A stretch of 34,172 nt of DNA from Pseudonocardiaceae bacterium (GCA_009379845.1 WHSZ01000064.1:1-34172), one strand, 5' to 3'; shown: positions 1 through 8,363, numbered from the stretch's first letter. The notes: generated by a model not told the origin, from the sequence alone. Numbers and translations: made by a program.

Positions 1-2210
1 AAGGCGTAGCGGCCCAGGTGCTCGTCAAGCTCGGCGCGGACCTGAACCGGGTGCGCCAGCAGGTGCTGCAGTTGCTGTCCGGCTACCAGGGCAAGGAGCC
101 CGCCGAGACCGGCGGCCGTGGCGAGGGCACCCCGTCCTCCTCGCTGGTGCTCGACCAGTTCGGGCGCAACCTCACCGCGAGCGCGCGGGAGGGCAACTTG
201 GACCCGGTCATCGGCCGGACCAAGGAAATCGAGCGGGTTATGCAGGTGCTTTCCCGCCGTACCAAGAACAACCCGGTGCTCATCGGCGAACCCGGTGTCG
301 GTAAGACCGCCGTCGTGGAGGGGCTTGCCCAGGGCATCGTCAAGGGCGAGGTCCCGGAGACGCTGAAAGACAAGCAGCTGTACACGCTTGACCTCGGCTC
401 CCTGGTCGCCGGTTCGCGGTACCGCGGTGACTTCGAAGAGCGCTTGAAGAAGGTGCTCAAGGAGATCAAGACCCGCGGCGACATCATCCTGTTCATCGAC
501 GAGATCCACACGCTGGTCGGTGCCGGTGCCGCCGAGGGCGCGATCGACGCGGCGTCCATCCTCAAGCCGATGCTGGCCCGTGGTGAGCTGCAGACCATCG
601 GTGCCACCACGCTCGAGGAGTACCGCAAGCACGTCGAGAAGGACCCCGCGCTGGAGCGCCGTTTCCAGCCGATCCAGGTCGGCGAGCCGAGCCTGGAGCA
701 CACCATCGAGATCCTGAAGGGTCTGCGGGACCGGTACGAGGCACACCACCGGGTCACCATCACCGACCCGGCGCTGGTGTCCGCGGCGACGCTGGCCGAT
801 CGCTACATCAACGACCGGTACCTGCCGGACAAGGCGATCGACCTGATCGACGAGGCCGGTGCGCGGATGCGGATCCGTCGTATGACCGCCCCGCCGGACC
901 TGCGCGAGTTCGACGAGAAGATCGCCGACGTGCGCAGGGACAAGGAGTCCGCGATCGACGCGCAGGACTTCGAGCGGGCCGCGCGGCTGCGTGACGAGGA
1001 GAAGACCCTCCTCGGGCAGAAGGCCGAGCGGGAGAAGCAGTGGAAGGACGGCGACCTGGACGTCGTCGCCGAGGTGGACGACGAGCAGATCGCCGAGGTG
1101 CTGGCCAACTGGACCGGTATCCCGGTGTTCAAGCTCACCGAGGAGGAAACCACCAGGCTGCTGCGCATGGAGGACGAGCTGCACAAGCGGATCATCGGCC
1201 AGGAGGACGCGGTCAAGGCCGTTTCCCAGGCGATCCGCCGCACCCGTGCCGGGTTGAAGGACCCGAAGCGCCCGTCCGGCTCGTTCATCTTCGCCGGCCC
1301 GTCCGGTGTGGGTAAGACCGAGCTGTCCAAGGCGCTGGCCAACTTCCTGTTCGGCGAGGATGACGCGCTCATCCAGATCGACATGGGCGAGTTCCACGAC
1401 CGCTACACCGCCTCGCGGCTGTTCGGTGCCCCTCCGGGCTACGTCGGCTACGAGGAGGGCGGTCAGCTCACCGAGAAGGTGCGGCGCAAGCCGTTCTCCG
1501 TGGTGCTGTTCGACGAGATCGAGAAGGCGCACCAGGAGATCTACAACACGCTGCTGCAGGTGTTGGAGGACGGCCGCCTCACCGATGGCCAGGGTCGCAC
1601 GGTCGACTTCAAGAACACGGTGCTGATCTTCACCTCGAACCTGGGTACGACGGACATCTCCAAGACCGTCAGCCTCGGCTTCTCGACCGGAACCGACGAA
1701 GAGTCGAAGTACGACCGGATGAAACAGAAGGTCAACGAGGAGATGAAGAAGCACTTCCGGCCCGAGTTCCTCAACCGGATCGACGATGTGATCGTCTTCC
1801 ACCAGCTCACCGAGGACCAGATCGTCGAGATGGTGGGTCTGATGATCTCCAGGGTCGAGGAGCAGTTGAAGAACAAGGACATGGCGATCGAGCTGACCTC
1901 GAAGGCGAAGACGCTGCTCGCGAAGCGCGGCTTCGACCCGGTGCTTGGTGCCCGGCCGCTGCGCCGGACCATCCAGCGCGAAATCGAGGATCAGCTGTCC
2001 GAGAAGATCTTGTTCGGCGAGATCGAAACCGGGCAGATCGTGATCGTGGACGTGGACGGCTGGGACGGCGAGAGCAAGGTCGACGACCAGGCACGGTTCG
2101 TGTTCCGTGGCGAGTCCAAGCCGGCACTCGAGGTGCCGGACTCGCCGCCGGTGGAGGTCTCGGCGTCCAGTGGCGAAGGCGGCAGCAGCGGCGAGGCCGA
2201 GTCCGAGTAA
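1..2210 (+). CDS. clpC: ATP-dependent Clp protease ATP-binding subunit ClpC, 5' end missing
   Basis: ClpC is the HSP100 unfoldase that feeds substrates to the ClpP peptidase in the cytoplasm. The frame is open to the left edge, reading GVAAQVLVKLGADLNRV, which is the end of the Clp N-terminal repeat. About 110-120 residues therefore lie outside the window and the GTG at 18 is not the true start. In order the sequence shows: first AAA+ module with Walker A GEPGVGKT (about nt 285-308) and Walker B LFIDEIH; a UVR-type coiled middle segment (about nt 905-1015); second AAA+ module with Walker A GPSGVGKT and Walker B VVLFDEIEKAH; the LGF loop (VSLGFST, near nt 1670) that docks on ClpP; and the C-terminal D2 small domain with GARPLRRTIQ. 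The C-terminal tail is Gly/Ser/Glu rich. It stands alone before a strong terminator. Family assignment is near certain. Confidence 0.97.
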   Translation, partial: GVAAQVLVKLGADLNRVRQQVLQLLSGYQGKEPAETGGRGEGTPSSSLVLDQFGRNLTASAREGNLDPVIGRTKEIERVMQVLSRRTKNNPVLIGEPGVGKTAVVEGLAQGIVKGEVPETLKDKQLYTLDLGSLVAGSRYRGDFEERLKKVLKEIKTRGDIILFIDEIHTLVGAGAAEGAIDAASILKPMLARGELQTIGATTLEEYRKHVEKDPALERRFQPIQVGEPSLEHTIEILKGLRDRYEAHHRVTITDPALVSAATLADRYINDRYLPDKAIDLIDEAGARMRIRRMTAPPDLREFDEKIADVRRDKESAIDAQDFERAARLRDEEKTLLGQKAEREKQWKDGDLDVVAEVDDEQIAEVLANWTGIPVFKLTEEETTRLLRMEDELHKRIIGQEDAVKAVSQAIRRTRAGLKDPKRPSGSFIFAGPSGVGKTELSKALANFLFGEDDALIQIDMGEFHDRYTASRLFGAPPGYVGYEEGGQLTEKVRRKPFSVVLFDEIEKAHQEIYNTLLQVLEDGRLTDGQGRTVDFKNTVLIFTSNLGTTDISKTVSLGFSTGTDEESKYDRMKQKVNEEMKKHFRPEFLNRIDDVIVFHQLTEDQIVEMVGLMISRVEEQLKNKDMAIELTSKAKTLLAKRGFDPVLGARPLRRTIQREIEDQLSEKILFGEIETGQIVIVDVDGWDGESKVDDQARFVFRGESKPALEVPDSPPVEVSASSGEGGSSGEAESE

Positions 2211-2230
2211 CTCGCTGCCGCAGCTACCCG

Positions 2231-2267
2231 AAAGCGGGCGGTCCCCACCCCGGGGACCGCCCGCTTT
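2231..2267 (+). terminator. Intrinsic-type terminator after clpC
   Basis: A perfect 16-bp inverted repeat (2231-2246 and 2252-2267) encloses a 5-nt loop, 20 nt after the clpC stop codon. The arms begin and end with AAA/TTT but no long U tract follows, as is usual in high-GC actinobacteria. Confidence 0.85.
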
Positions 2268-2296
2268 CGTCGCGCGCCCGCCCGCTCGTCACCCGT

Positions 2297-2314
2297 TATG
2301 CATCCATATTGGGT
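2297..2314. repeat. Half copy of the dispersed CAATATG palindrome
   Basis: The plus strand reads TATGCATCCATATTGGG (2297-2313). This matches exactly, over 17 nt, the minus strand of the hairpin at 30674-30699. The other arm has decayed here (CGTTATG instead of CAATATG). It ends where the stop codon of the broken sir2 gene begins. Confidence 0.65.
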
Positions 2315-2903
2315 TTAGCCGACGCGGGCGTCGAGTTCGGTGAGGGCTTCAAGGGCGTTCATCGGGAGCGAGACGCCGCGCCCGCCGGGGACGTCCGGTT
2401 CCCGCGGGTTGATGCGGATCAGCGAACCGGTTTCGCTCGCCAGCTCGGCGTAGCGGCGGACGGTTGGCACCGCGCTGCCGGCACGGCCGCACACACTGCA
2501 GGTGATGGATCGACCCGTGCGCCTCCGCGACCGCCGGGAAGCCGGCGCGCTGGAACTGCCCGTCCACGTTCGAGGTGAACACCCGCACGCCGCCGGCCTT
2601 CGCGGTGCCCCAGCGCAGCAGCAACGAGAAACCCTTGTGCGGCACCGTTTTCCGGTACAGCGCCAGCCGGTGCCCGTAGAAACCCCATGCCAGCTTCGGG
2701 TCGGCGGCGAAGTGTTCCGGATCCGCCAGCTCCACGAACCGCAGCCCGAGCCGCGCGTACGGCGGGTAGGCACGCCAGAAACCCTCGTCGCCGCGAAAAT
2801 CCGGCAGGCCGGAATCCACACCCATTCCCGCGCCGGCGCACACCAGCAGCGCGTCGGCGCCGGCCAGCAGCTCGGCCGCCAGGTCCAGCTCAGCCGCGCT
2901 CAC
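2315..2903 (-). pseudogene. Sir2-family NAD-dependent deacylase, internal deletion and frameshift
   Basis: Sirtuins remove acyl groups from lysine using NAD. The likely start is the GTG at 2903, overlapping the end of mhuD. The first frame gives a good sirtuin N-terminus: the NAD-binding CAGAGMGVDSGLPDFRG, the conserved TSNVDGQF, and the general-base histidine in AHGSIHHLQC, up to the first zinc CxxxC (about nt 2505). Immediately afterwards homology resumes in the next frame (stop at 2315) with AGSAVPTVRRYAEL, LIRINPREPDVP and GVSLPMNALEALTEL, the C-terminal part of the same family. The stretch that normally lies between, with the rest of the zinc ribbon and part of the Rossmann fold, is absent; I estimate 80-90 residues. 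Loss of the zinc site plus a frameshift makes a working enzyme very unlikely. A sequencing error alone would not explain the missing segment. Confidence 0.8.
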
Positions 2904-3204
2904 CGGGTTTGGAGGACAGCACGAGTTCGAATTCCAGCAGGCTCGCGCCGGATGACACCGGGTTGCGGTTCTCCGAGGCGTGCGCCTCCTTCGCGGGGCC
3001 CTGTGCCCAGGCCTGGAAGTCCTCTTCGGTCTCCCACTTGGTGTACACGAAGTACCGGTTGTCCCCCTGCACCGGCCTGAGCAGCTCGAACCCGAGGAAG
3101 CCGGGAGCATCGTCAACCGAGCGTTGCCGGTCGGCGAACCGCCGCTCCAGCTCGGGGCCGGCACCCTCGGGCACCTCGATCGCGTTGATCTTCACAACAG
3201 CCAT
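2890..3204 (-). CDS. mhuD: MhuD-type heme-degrading monooxygenase
   Basis: This 104-residue protein has the ABM (antibiotic biosynthesis monooxygenase) ferredoxin-like fold of the IsdG/MhuD heme oxygenases. From memory it is very close to M. tuberculosis MhuD, which opens heme to mycobilin and frees iron without releasing CO. The residues that define MhuD activity are at the same positions: Asn7, Trp66 and the heme-ligating His75. Conserved blocks include VVKINAIEVPEGAGPELE, PGFLGFELLRPVQG and GASLLEFELVL. The ATG at 3204 matches the family N-terminus. It starts 26 nt after the stop of the lipoprotein peptidase, so the two are probably co-transcribed. In M. tuberculosis mhuD also lies between clpC1 and mutY, so this is an orthologous location. 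No heme transporter is adjacent. Confidence 0.92.
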   Translation of the reverse strand: MAVVKINAIEVPEGAGPELERRFADRQRSVDDAPGFLGFELLRPVQGDNRYFVYTKWETEEDFQAWAQGPAKEAHASENRNPVSSGASLLEFELVLSSKPGERG

Positions 3205-3230
3205 GCACCCGAGCCTAACGCGCCAAGCAC

Positions 3231-4649
3231 TCAGAGGTACTGGTCCGCGGGGATCTCGGTGCCGCGGAACCACGCGTCGAAAAAGCCCCGCAGGTCGTCG
3301 CCGGAGACCCGCTGCACGAACCGTTCGAAGCCGGGCAACGTCGCGTTCCCGCCGCGATGCCGCGCGGGCCATTCCCGCAGCACCCGGTTGAAGGCCTGAT
3401 CGCCGATTCGCATCCGCAGCGCGTGCATCGCGAGAATTCCCTTGTCGTAAACGCCCTCGAATTCGTGTCCGGCGCCCGGGTCGTACAGCTTGCTCGACCA
3501 GAAATCGGAATCGTCGCGGTAGCGGTCTATCGCACGCCGGTAGTCCGCATTGAGGTTCTTGCCCTCCTTCGCCTCGGACCACAGCCATTGCGCGTAGCTG
3601 GCAACGCATTCATTGAGGCAGATATCCGCCCAGGACCGCAGCGAAACCGAATTGCCGTACCACTCGTGCGCGGATTCGTGCACCAGCGTTTCCAGGTCAC
3701 TTGACCACGTATACGTCGGGCGCGTCTGGGTTTCCAGAGAATAGCCGACGTCCTCGGCGAGGAAAATGCCACCGGCCGCGCTCTGCGGGTACTCGCCGAA
3801 TTTGCCGGAGAGGAACTCAAGAACCTCGGGCAACCGGCGCTGCACGGACCGTTTGTGCTCCGCTCCCGGCGCGTATGCGTTCACGACGGGGGTGCCGTCA
3901 CGCAGCCTGCTCCGGTCGAGCGTCCACCTGTCGACCCCGATCGTGGTCAGGTAACTCGCGATGGGATTGCGTTCCATCCACCGGTACGTTGTCCAGCCGT
4001 TCGCGGAGTCGGTGTGCCCCTCGGCGCCGTTGGAAACCACACTCCAACCGCTCGGGACCCTGGCGGTGAGGCGGAACGTGGCCTTGTCCCTCGGGGTGTC
4101 GTTCACCGGATACCAGGCGGTGGCGGAATGCGGTTGGCCGATCGCGAACGCGCCGCCGGAGCGGGACCGCTGCCAGCCGGACGTCCCCAGCTCGCCACTG
4201 TCGAGTGGCTTCGGCCTGCCCGCGTACCGCACCCTGGCCTGAAACCGCGTGCCAGCCTCGATCGGTACCGGCGCGGTGATCACCAGCTCACCGCCACGGC
4301 GACGGAATCCCGCCTCCTTCCCATTCACCTCGACGGAGTTCACCCGAAGCCCCGTGAGGTCAAGGTTGAACCGGGCGAGCCGGTCCGTGCCGGTCGCGGT
4401 GACCGTGGTGTCGCCGTCCAACCGCCCGCTCTCCGGCGTGTAGTCCACCGCGACGTGGTAGTCGGTCACGTCGTATCCGCCGTTGCCGTCGTTCGGGTAG
4501 TAAGAGTCGCCGGCGCCGGACGAGCCGTGCCCCGGCCTGCCCGGCTGCGCCGTGCCTGACCGCGGCGCGTCCGCCTGCTCGCCGGTGCACGCGGTCAGCG
4601 CGAGCAACGCCACCGAGATCGTCGCCAGTTGCCGCCCGCTGGTGCTCAC
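3231..4649 (-). CDS. M1-family metallopeptidase, secreted lipoprotein
   Basis: This is a 472-residue zinc aminopeptidase of the M1 (gluzincin) family, predicted to be anchored outside the membrane. The signal peptide ends in the lipobox LTAC with Cys21, followed by a Ser/Gly-rich linker. The N-terminal beta domain covers about residues 55-240. The catalytic domain shows HESAH (His324, Glu325, His328) and then, after exactly 18 residues, Glu347 in LNECVASY, giving all zinc ligands. The GAMEN exopeptidase motif is replaced by VGYSLETQT, as in many actinobacterial members. A conserved Tyr lies in VYDKGILAMHALR. At 472 residues it lacks the large C-terminal domain of PepN. The GTG at 4649 has GGGAG upstream. 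The substrate is unknown. Confidence 0.9.
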   Translation of the reverse strand: MSTSGRQLATISVALLALTACTGEQADAPRSGTAQPGRPGHGSSGAGDSYYPNDGNGGYDVTDYHVAVDYTPESGRLDGDTTVTATGTDRLARFNLDLTGLRVNSVEVNGKEAGFRRRGGELVITAPVPIEAGTRFQARVRYAGRPKPLDSGELGTSGWQRSRSGGAFAIGQPHSATAWYPVNDTPRDKATFRLTARVPSGWSVVSNGAEGHTDSANGWTTYRWMERNPIASYLTTIGVDRWTLDRSRLRDGTPVVNAYAPGAEHKRSVQRRLPEVLEFLSGKFGEYPQSAAGGIFLAEDVGYSLETQTRPTYTWSSDLETLVHESAHEWYGNSVSLRSWADICLNECVASYAQWLWSEAKEGKNLNADYRRAIDRYRDDSDFWSSKLYDPGAGHEFEGVYDKGILAMHALRMRIGDQAFNRVLREWPARHRGGNATLPGFERFVQRVSGDDLRGFFDAWFRGTEIPADQYL

Positions 4650-4706
4650 ATCCGCTCCCGTCTACCTGCCCATCATGTCCGGCCGGGCGTGATAGTTGTA
4701 TGAACC

Positions 4707-5465
4707 ATGACTCCGGTGGTGGACTTCGGCGGCACCGGCGCGTCGATCGTCCTGCTGCACGGGTTGATGGGCCGGGCACGCACCTGGTGGAGCGTCGCGC
4801 GGTGGCTGACCCGCTACGGTCACGTGGTCGGGCTGGACGCCCGTGCGCACGGGCGTAATCCGGTTCGAGAGCCGGCCCGCACCGAGGAATTCGTCGCGGA
4901 CGCCGCCGAGCTGGTGCGCTCGCTTGATGCCGGGCCGGCCGTGCTGATCGGGCATTCCATGGGCGGGTTGCACGCGTGGGCGCTGGCGGCGTCGCATCCC
5001 GAGCTGGCCCGTGCGGTCGTGGTGGAGGACATGGCGCCGGATCAGCGCGGCAAGACGGTCGACGAGTGGCGCTCGTACTTCGAGTCGTGGCCGGTACCGT
5101 TCTCCTCGATCGCGCATGTCCGGGAATTCTTTGGTGACACGGGAGACTACTTCGCGGAATGTGTCGAGGAACGTTCGGACGGTTATCATCTGATCGCGCC
5201 GCTCGACGCGATGTACGAGATCGCCGCCGAGTGGGGCAGGCGGGACTACTGGTCCTTTGTGGACAAGGTGCGCTGCCCGCTGCTGGTGATCGAACCGGAG
5301 CACAGCGCGATGCCGCCGGGTCAGCTGGCGGAGCTGGCGCGGCGGGTGCCGGACGGGCGGCACGTGCTCGTGCCGGGCGCCGGGCACGTGGCACACGACG
5401 ACGCGCCGGAGATGTATCGCGGCGCGGTCGAGGCGTTCCTTTCCGAGGTGTTAGGGCGTGTCTGA
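4707..5465 (+). CDS. Alpha/beta hydrolase
   Basis: A 252-residue cytosolic alpha/beta hydrolase-fold protein. The oxyanion region is LLHGLMG (residues 17-22), the nucleophile elbow is GHSMGG with Ser84, and the catalytic His227 is in GAGHVAHDD. The acid is probably in the VIEPEHS segment near residue 196. A lid-like insertion covers about residues 115-180. The start ATG at 4707 lies 57 nt from the divergent peptidase gene and has no clear ribosome site, so a leaderless transcript is possible. It may be the counterpart of the hydrolase Rv3591c next to mhuD in M. tuberculosis. The last four codons and the TGA stop lie in or at the edge of the inverted repeat starting at 5453. The substrate cannot be told from sequence. 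Confidence 0.88.
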   Translation: MTPVVDFGGTGASIVLLHGLMGRARTWWSVARWLTRYGHVVGLDARAHGRNPVREPARTEEFVADAAELVRSLDAGPAVLIGHSMGGLHAWALAASHPELARAVVVEDMAPDQRGKTVDEWRSYFESWPVPFSSIAHVREFFGDTGDYFAECVEERSDGYHLIAPLDAMYEIAAEWGRRDYWSFVDKVRCPLLVIEPEHSAMPPGQLAELARRVPDGRHVLVPGAGHVAHDDAPEMYRGAVEAFLSEVLGRV

Positions 5466-5527
5466 TGGATATCCTCCGTTGCGAGCGCTGGTGCCGCGCA
5501 GGAAAGCGGATTCGTCAGACACGCCCT
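5453..5527. mobile_element. 75-bp MITE-like element with 13-bp terminal inverted repeats
   Basis: AGGGCGTGTCTGA (5453-5465) is repeated perfectly in inverse at 5515-5527, around a 49-nt interior. The ends resemble the GGGCGTGTC-type termini I associate with IS5-like elements of actinobacteria. There is no room for a transposase, and no clean target duplication is visible (TTA on the left, TTG on the right). Both flanking convergent genes end inside the repeats, so each protein finishes with Gly-Arg-Val. A bidirectional terminator is an alternative reading. Confidence 0.55.
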
Positions 5528-6054
5528 TGGCGAGCCAGTAGCACGTCGATCTCACCGGTCGCGGTGTCCGTGATGCCGATCTCGGCCACGCTCGCCTTGA
5601 TCGGCTTGATCGGGTGCAGTGCGGCGAACCCCGAAGCCACCTGCGCGTTGTCGATCTCCTGCGCGAGCGTGCAGTGCGGCACCCAGGCGCCCGGCATGTA
5701 GTAAGCCGACGGGTTCTTGGTCTTCTTCGCGAGCACGTCGTGGATCGCGGAGTGCACGGCCAGCAACTCGGCGTCCACAACGGCCGTGATCACCAGCTCG
5801 TTGTCCGTGGTGGGGAACGTGCCGAGGGTGTATAGCCACAGCGTGGGCAGCGCGAGCAGGTCGAGCTCGCCGGCAAGCGCCTTGCGGGTGTTCGCCGGGA
5901 TACCACCGGCCATCGCGAACGTGACGTGCGGCCGGTGTTGCCGGTGGGTCCGGGTGTGCAGGCTGGGTACGCCCGCCCGCTCCAGGCGCCGCCACAGCCA
6001 GCGCACCGACGAATCGGCCTCACCGTCGAAGGAGAACTCGAGCGCTTGCGCCAT
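5515..6054 (-). CDS. 2'-5' RNA ligase family protein (2H phosphoesterase)
   Basis: A 179-residue member of the LigT-like 2H phosphoesterase superfamily, which acts on 2',3'-cyclic or 2'-5' phosphodiester bonds in RNA or nucleotides. The two defining HxTx motifs are HVTF at residues 43-46 and HCTL at residues 127-130, with the usual spacing for a bilobed active site. The ATG at 6054 follows the mutY stop codon by 5 nt, so the gene is translationally coupled to mutY; an upstream in-frame GTG inside mutY is less likely. The last codons (GRV, stop) come from the 13-bp inverted repeat of the element at 5453-5527, so the original C-terminus may have been replaced. The physiological substrate is not inferable. 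Confidence 0.88.
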   Translation of the reverse strand: MAQALEFSFDGEADSSVRWLWRRLERAGVPSLHTRTHRQHRPHVTFAMAGGIPANTRKALAGELDLLALPTLWLYTLGTFPTTDNELVITAVVDAELLAVHSAIHDVLAKKTKNPSAYYMPGAWVPHCTLAQEIDNAQVASGFAALHPIKPIKASVAEIGITDTATGEIDVLLARQGRV

Positions 6055-6059
6055 GGGCG

Positions 6060-6938
6060 TCAGCCGTGCTCGCCAGGAAGCGCGAACCGGCCGTCCGCCG
6101 TCTGCTCGACAAGGCCGTCGACCAGCAGCGAGTCCAGGCACTTGTCCCGTTGGCCCGCGTCCGACCACACGACGTCAAGGTTGGCCTTGGCCACCGGCTC
6201 GGCCGTGCCACGCAACACGTCCAGCAGCAGCCCGCGTACCTGCCGGTCGGTGCCGGCGAATCGCTGCACGGGCTTCGCGGGCCCGGTGTATTCCGGGCGG
6301 CCGGCGTGTTGCCAGGCGCACTCGTGCGAGATCGGGCAAACCGCGCAGCGCGGCGCCCGCGCGGTGCACACCGTCGCACCGAGCTCCATCAGCGCGGCGG
6401 AAAACCGCGCGGCCCGGAAGTCATCGTCGGGCAACAGCGCGTCCACATCGGACATGTCGCGGGTGTTCGAGGCCGGGCCGGCATCTCCGGCACCGTGCAC
6501 CGCACGTGCGACCACTCGGCGCACGTTGGTGTCCACCACAGGGCAGCGTCGCTGGTAGCCGAACGCGGCGACGGCCCGCGCGGTGTACGCGCCAATCCCC
6601 GGTAGCGCTAGCAGGGTGTCCACATCGGACGGAACAACGTCGTCGTGTCGCTCGGCGATCGCCGCGGCGGCTTCGTGCAGCCGCAGCGCTCTGCGTGGAT
6701 AACCGAGTTTCCCCCAGGCACGCAAGACCTCGCCCTGGGCCGCCGCAGCCAGCTCGGATGGGCGCGGCCACCGGGCCATCCAGTCCAGCCACACCGGTTC
6801 GACCCGCGCCACCGGCGTCTGCTGCAGCATGATCTCGCTGACCAGCACGCCCCACGGCGTGCACTCGGGTCGCCGCCACGGCAGGTCGCGCGCGGTCTCG
6901 GCGAACCAGTCCAGCAGGGAGTCGACGTCAACAGACAT
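6060..6938 (-). CDS. mutY: A/G-specific adenine DNA glycosylase MutY
   Basis: MutY removes adenine mispaired with 8-oxoguanine in base excision repair. This 292-residue protein has the HhH-GPD fold: Glu35 in SEIMLQQTP, the helix-hairpin-helix LPGIGAYTA (residues 112-120), the catalytic Asp136 in VVDTNVRRV, and the [4Fe-4S] cluster cysteines C191-x6-C198-x2-C201-x5-C207. The C-terminal part, about 80 residues, is shorter than the NUDIX-like domain of E. coli MutY, as is common in actinobacteria. It is followed 5 nt later by the 2H phosphoesterase gene. The upstream gene on the same strand, the carbonic anhydrase, ends 82 nt away. Confidence 0.96.
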   Translation of the reverse strand: MSVDVDSLLDWFAETARDLPWRRPECTPWGVLVSEIMLQQTPVARVEPVWLDWMARWPRPSELAAAAQGEVLRAWGKLGYPRRALRLHEAAAAIAERHDDVVPSDVDTLLALPGIGAYTARAVAAFGYQRRCPVVDTNVRRVVARAVHGAGDAGPASNTRDMSDVDALLPDDDFRAARFSAALMELGATVCTARAPRCAVCPISHECAWQHAGRPEYTGPAKPVQRFAGTDRQVRGLLLDVLRGTAEPVAKANLDVVWSDAGQRDKCLDSLLVDGLVEQTADGRFALPGEHG

Positions 6939-7020
6939 AGCGCCGCCAATTGTCGCTCGAAAGCCTGAACCACCCGCGAGCAGGTGTGCTTACCGCTCGC
7001 CCGCGCGGCGCTACCGTGCC

Positions 7021-7518
7021 TCAGGAGGCGTCGACCTCGGTCAGCCCGCCGGTCGACACGTCGTAGACGAACCCTCGCACGGTGTCGGTGTGCTCGAGGA
7101 ACGGGCTCTGCCGGACCCGCTTGACGGACTGCCGCACGCTGCTCGACACATCCCGGAACGCCTCGATCGACCAGGTCGGCCGCAGCCCGGTGGCGGCTTC
7201 CAGCTCGTCTTTGAAGCCGTCCTCGGTGACCGTCTGCAGGCCGCACTGGGTGTGCTGCACGATCAGCACTTCGCGGGTGCCGAGCTTGCGCTGGCTGAGC
7301 GAGAGCGAGCGGATCACGTCGTCGGTGACGACCCCGCCCGCGTTGCGCAGGATGTGTGACTCGCCGTGCGCGAGTCCGAAGACTTCGAACACCCGGATCC
7401 TGGCGTCCATGCAAGTCAGGATGGCAACGTGCAACGAAGGGGTCGGCGAGGAGCGGTCGCCGGGAGCGCGCTGGCCGAATTCATCGTTACGGCGCACCAG
7501 CTCGTCGATCGCGGTCAT
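7021..7518 (-). CDS. Beta-class carbonic anhydrase
   Basis: A 165-residue cytoplasmic enzyme that interconverts CO2 and bicarbonate. Zinc ligands are visible as Cys36 in LTCMDAR, His89 and Cys92 in HTQCG, with the Asp38-Arg40 dyad of the CxDxR motif and the RNAGG loop at residues 58-62. The length fits the short type of beta carbonic anhydrase such as CanB. Linkage to mutY matches what I recall from M. tuberculosis (canB next to mutY). The ATG at 7518 is separated by 134 nt from the divergent gene at 7653. Confidence 0.94.
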   Translation of the reverse strand: MTAIDELVRRNDEFGQRAPGDRSSPTPSLHVAILTCMDARIRVFEVFGLAHGESHILRNAGGVVTDDVIRSLSLSQRKLGTREVLIVQHTQCGLQTVTEDGFKDELEAATGLRPTWSIEAFRDVSSSVRQSVKRVRQSPFLEHTDTVRGFVYDVSTGGLTEVDAS

Positions 7519-7652
7519 AACGCTTGATTGGACACGTTCCGCCGAATGGCGGCAACCGACCTAGATCAAGCTCACTCGCCGGGGCAACACAACCGGAATG
7601 GGTGACGGCGATATCCATCGATGTGCTGATTTAGCCGTTTACCTTGCAAACC

Positions 7653-8363
7653 ATGATCGAACCAACCGGCCCGCTCCCGCCATCGGTGTACTGGCGGCGG
7701 CGTGTGGTCGCAGCCGTCGGTTCGGTGCTTGCGTTACTGCTGATCGTCTGGCTGCTCAGCTCCGGTTCGGACGAGTCCGTCGCGCCCACCGGCGGGAAGG
7801 ACGAGGGGATCGCGGCCAGCGCTCCGCCGCCATCGACGAGCAGCACCAGCAGCTCGAGCTCGGCGACCAGCTCGACGAGCCCCTCGCCGACCAGCAGCGG
7901 TCATCCCGTGCCTTCGAGTGGGAAGCCGCCCGAATCATCACGGACGTCACCGCGGAAGCCGGAACCGCCGAGGGCGTGTGCGGACGAGGTGCTCAAGCTG
8001 GTCGTGCGGCTGGGTAAGCCGGCGTACCGGGTCGGTGAGCGCCCACGACTGAGCATGGTGCTCACCAATGCAGGGCCGGAGCCGTGCGTGAAGAACGTCA
8101 GCCGCCAGCTGCGCGAGCTGGTGGTGACCACCATGGACCGGCGAAACCGGATCTGGTCGAGCCTCGACTGCTACCCGCCGACGACGAACGAGAGGCCGGT
8201 GCTGCGGCCAGGGCAGCAGCTCAGGTTCGATCTGCGCTGGGCGGGGCGTACGTCGGAGCCGGGCTGTCCCATCGAACGGCAGGTCGTGCCGGCCGGCGAG
8301 TACCTGGTCACCGGCAAGATCGGCAAGTCGATCAGCGCACCCGCCCGGCTCCGGTTGATGTGA
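7653..8363 (+). CDS. Membrane-anchored extracytoplasmic protein, function unknown
   Basis: A 236-residue protein with a cytoplasmic N-terminus (TGPLPPSVYWRRR), one membrane helix (about residues 19-39), a low-complexity Ser/Thr/Pro linker (about 55-110), and a C-terminal domain of about 120 residues. That domain is predicted to be all-beta, with three to four cysteines (CADEV, EPCVKN, LDCYPP, PGCPIE) that could form disulfides outside the cell. Its pattern (LTNAGPEPC, VLRPGQQLRFDLRW, VPAGEYLVTG) resembles Ig-like BsuPI/DUF4232-type domains, but I cannot place it firmly. The ATG at 7653 is preferred over an in-frame TTG at 7644. A similar TGPLPPxxYWRRR start occurs, as I recall, in membrane proteins near disA/canB in other actinobacteria. 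Confidence 0.75.
   Translation: MIEPTGPLPPSVYWRRRVVAAVGSVLALLLIVWLLSSGSDESVAPTGGKDEGIAASAPPPSTSSTSSSSSATSSTSPSPTSSGHPVPSSGKPPESSRTSPRKPEPPRACADEVLKLVVRLGKPAYRVGERPRLSMVLTNAGPEPCVKNVSRQLRELVVTTMDRRNRIWSSLDCYPPTTNERPVLRPGQQLRFDLRWAGRTSEPGCPIERQVVPAGEYLVTGKIGKSISAPARLRLM

Noticed and set aside
6055..6168. Upstream extension of the 2H phosphoesterase
   Set aside because: The extension lies wholly within mutY and has no family similarity. The ATG at 6054 is coupled to the mutY stop.
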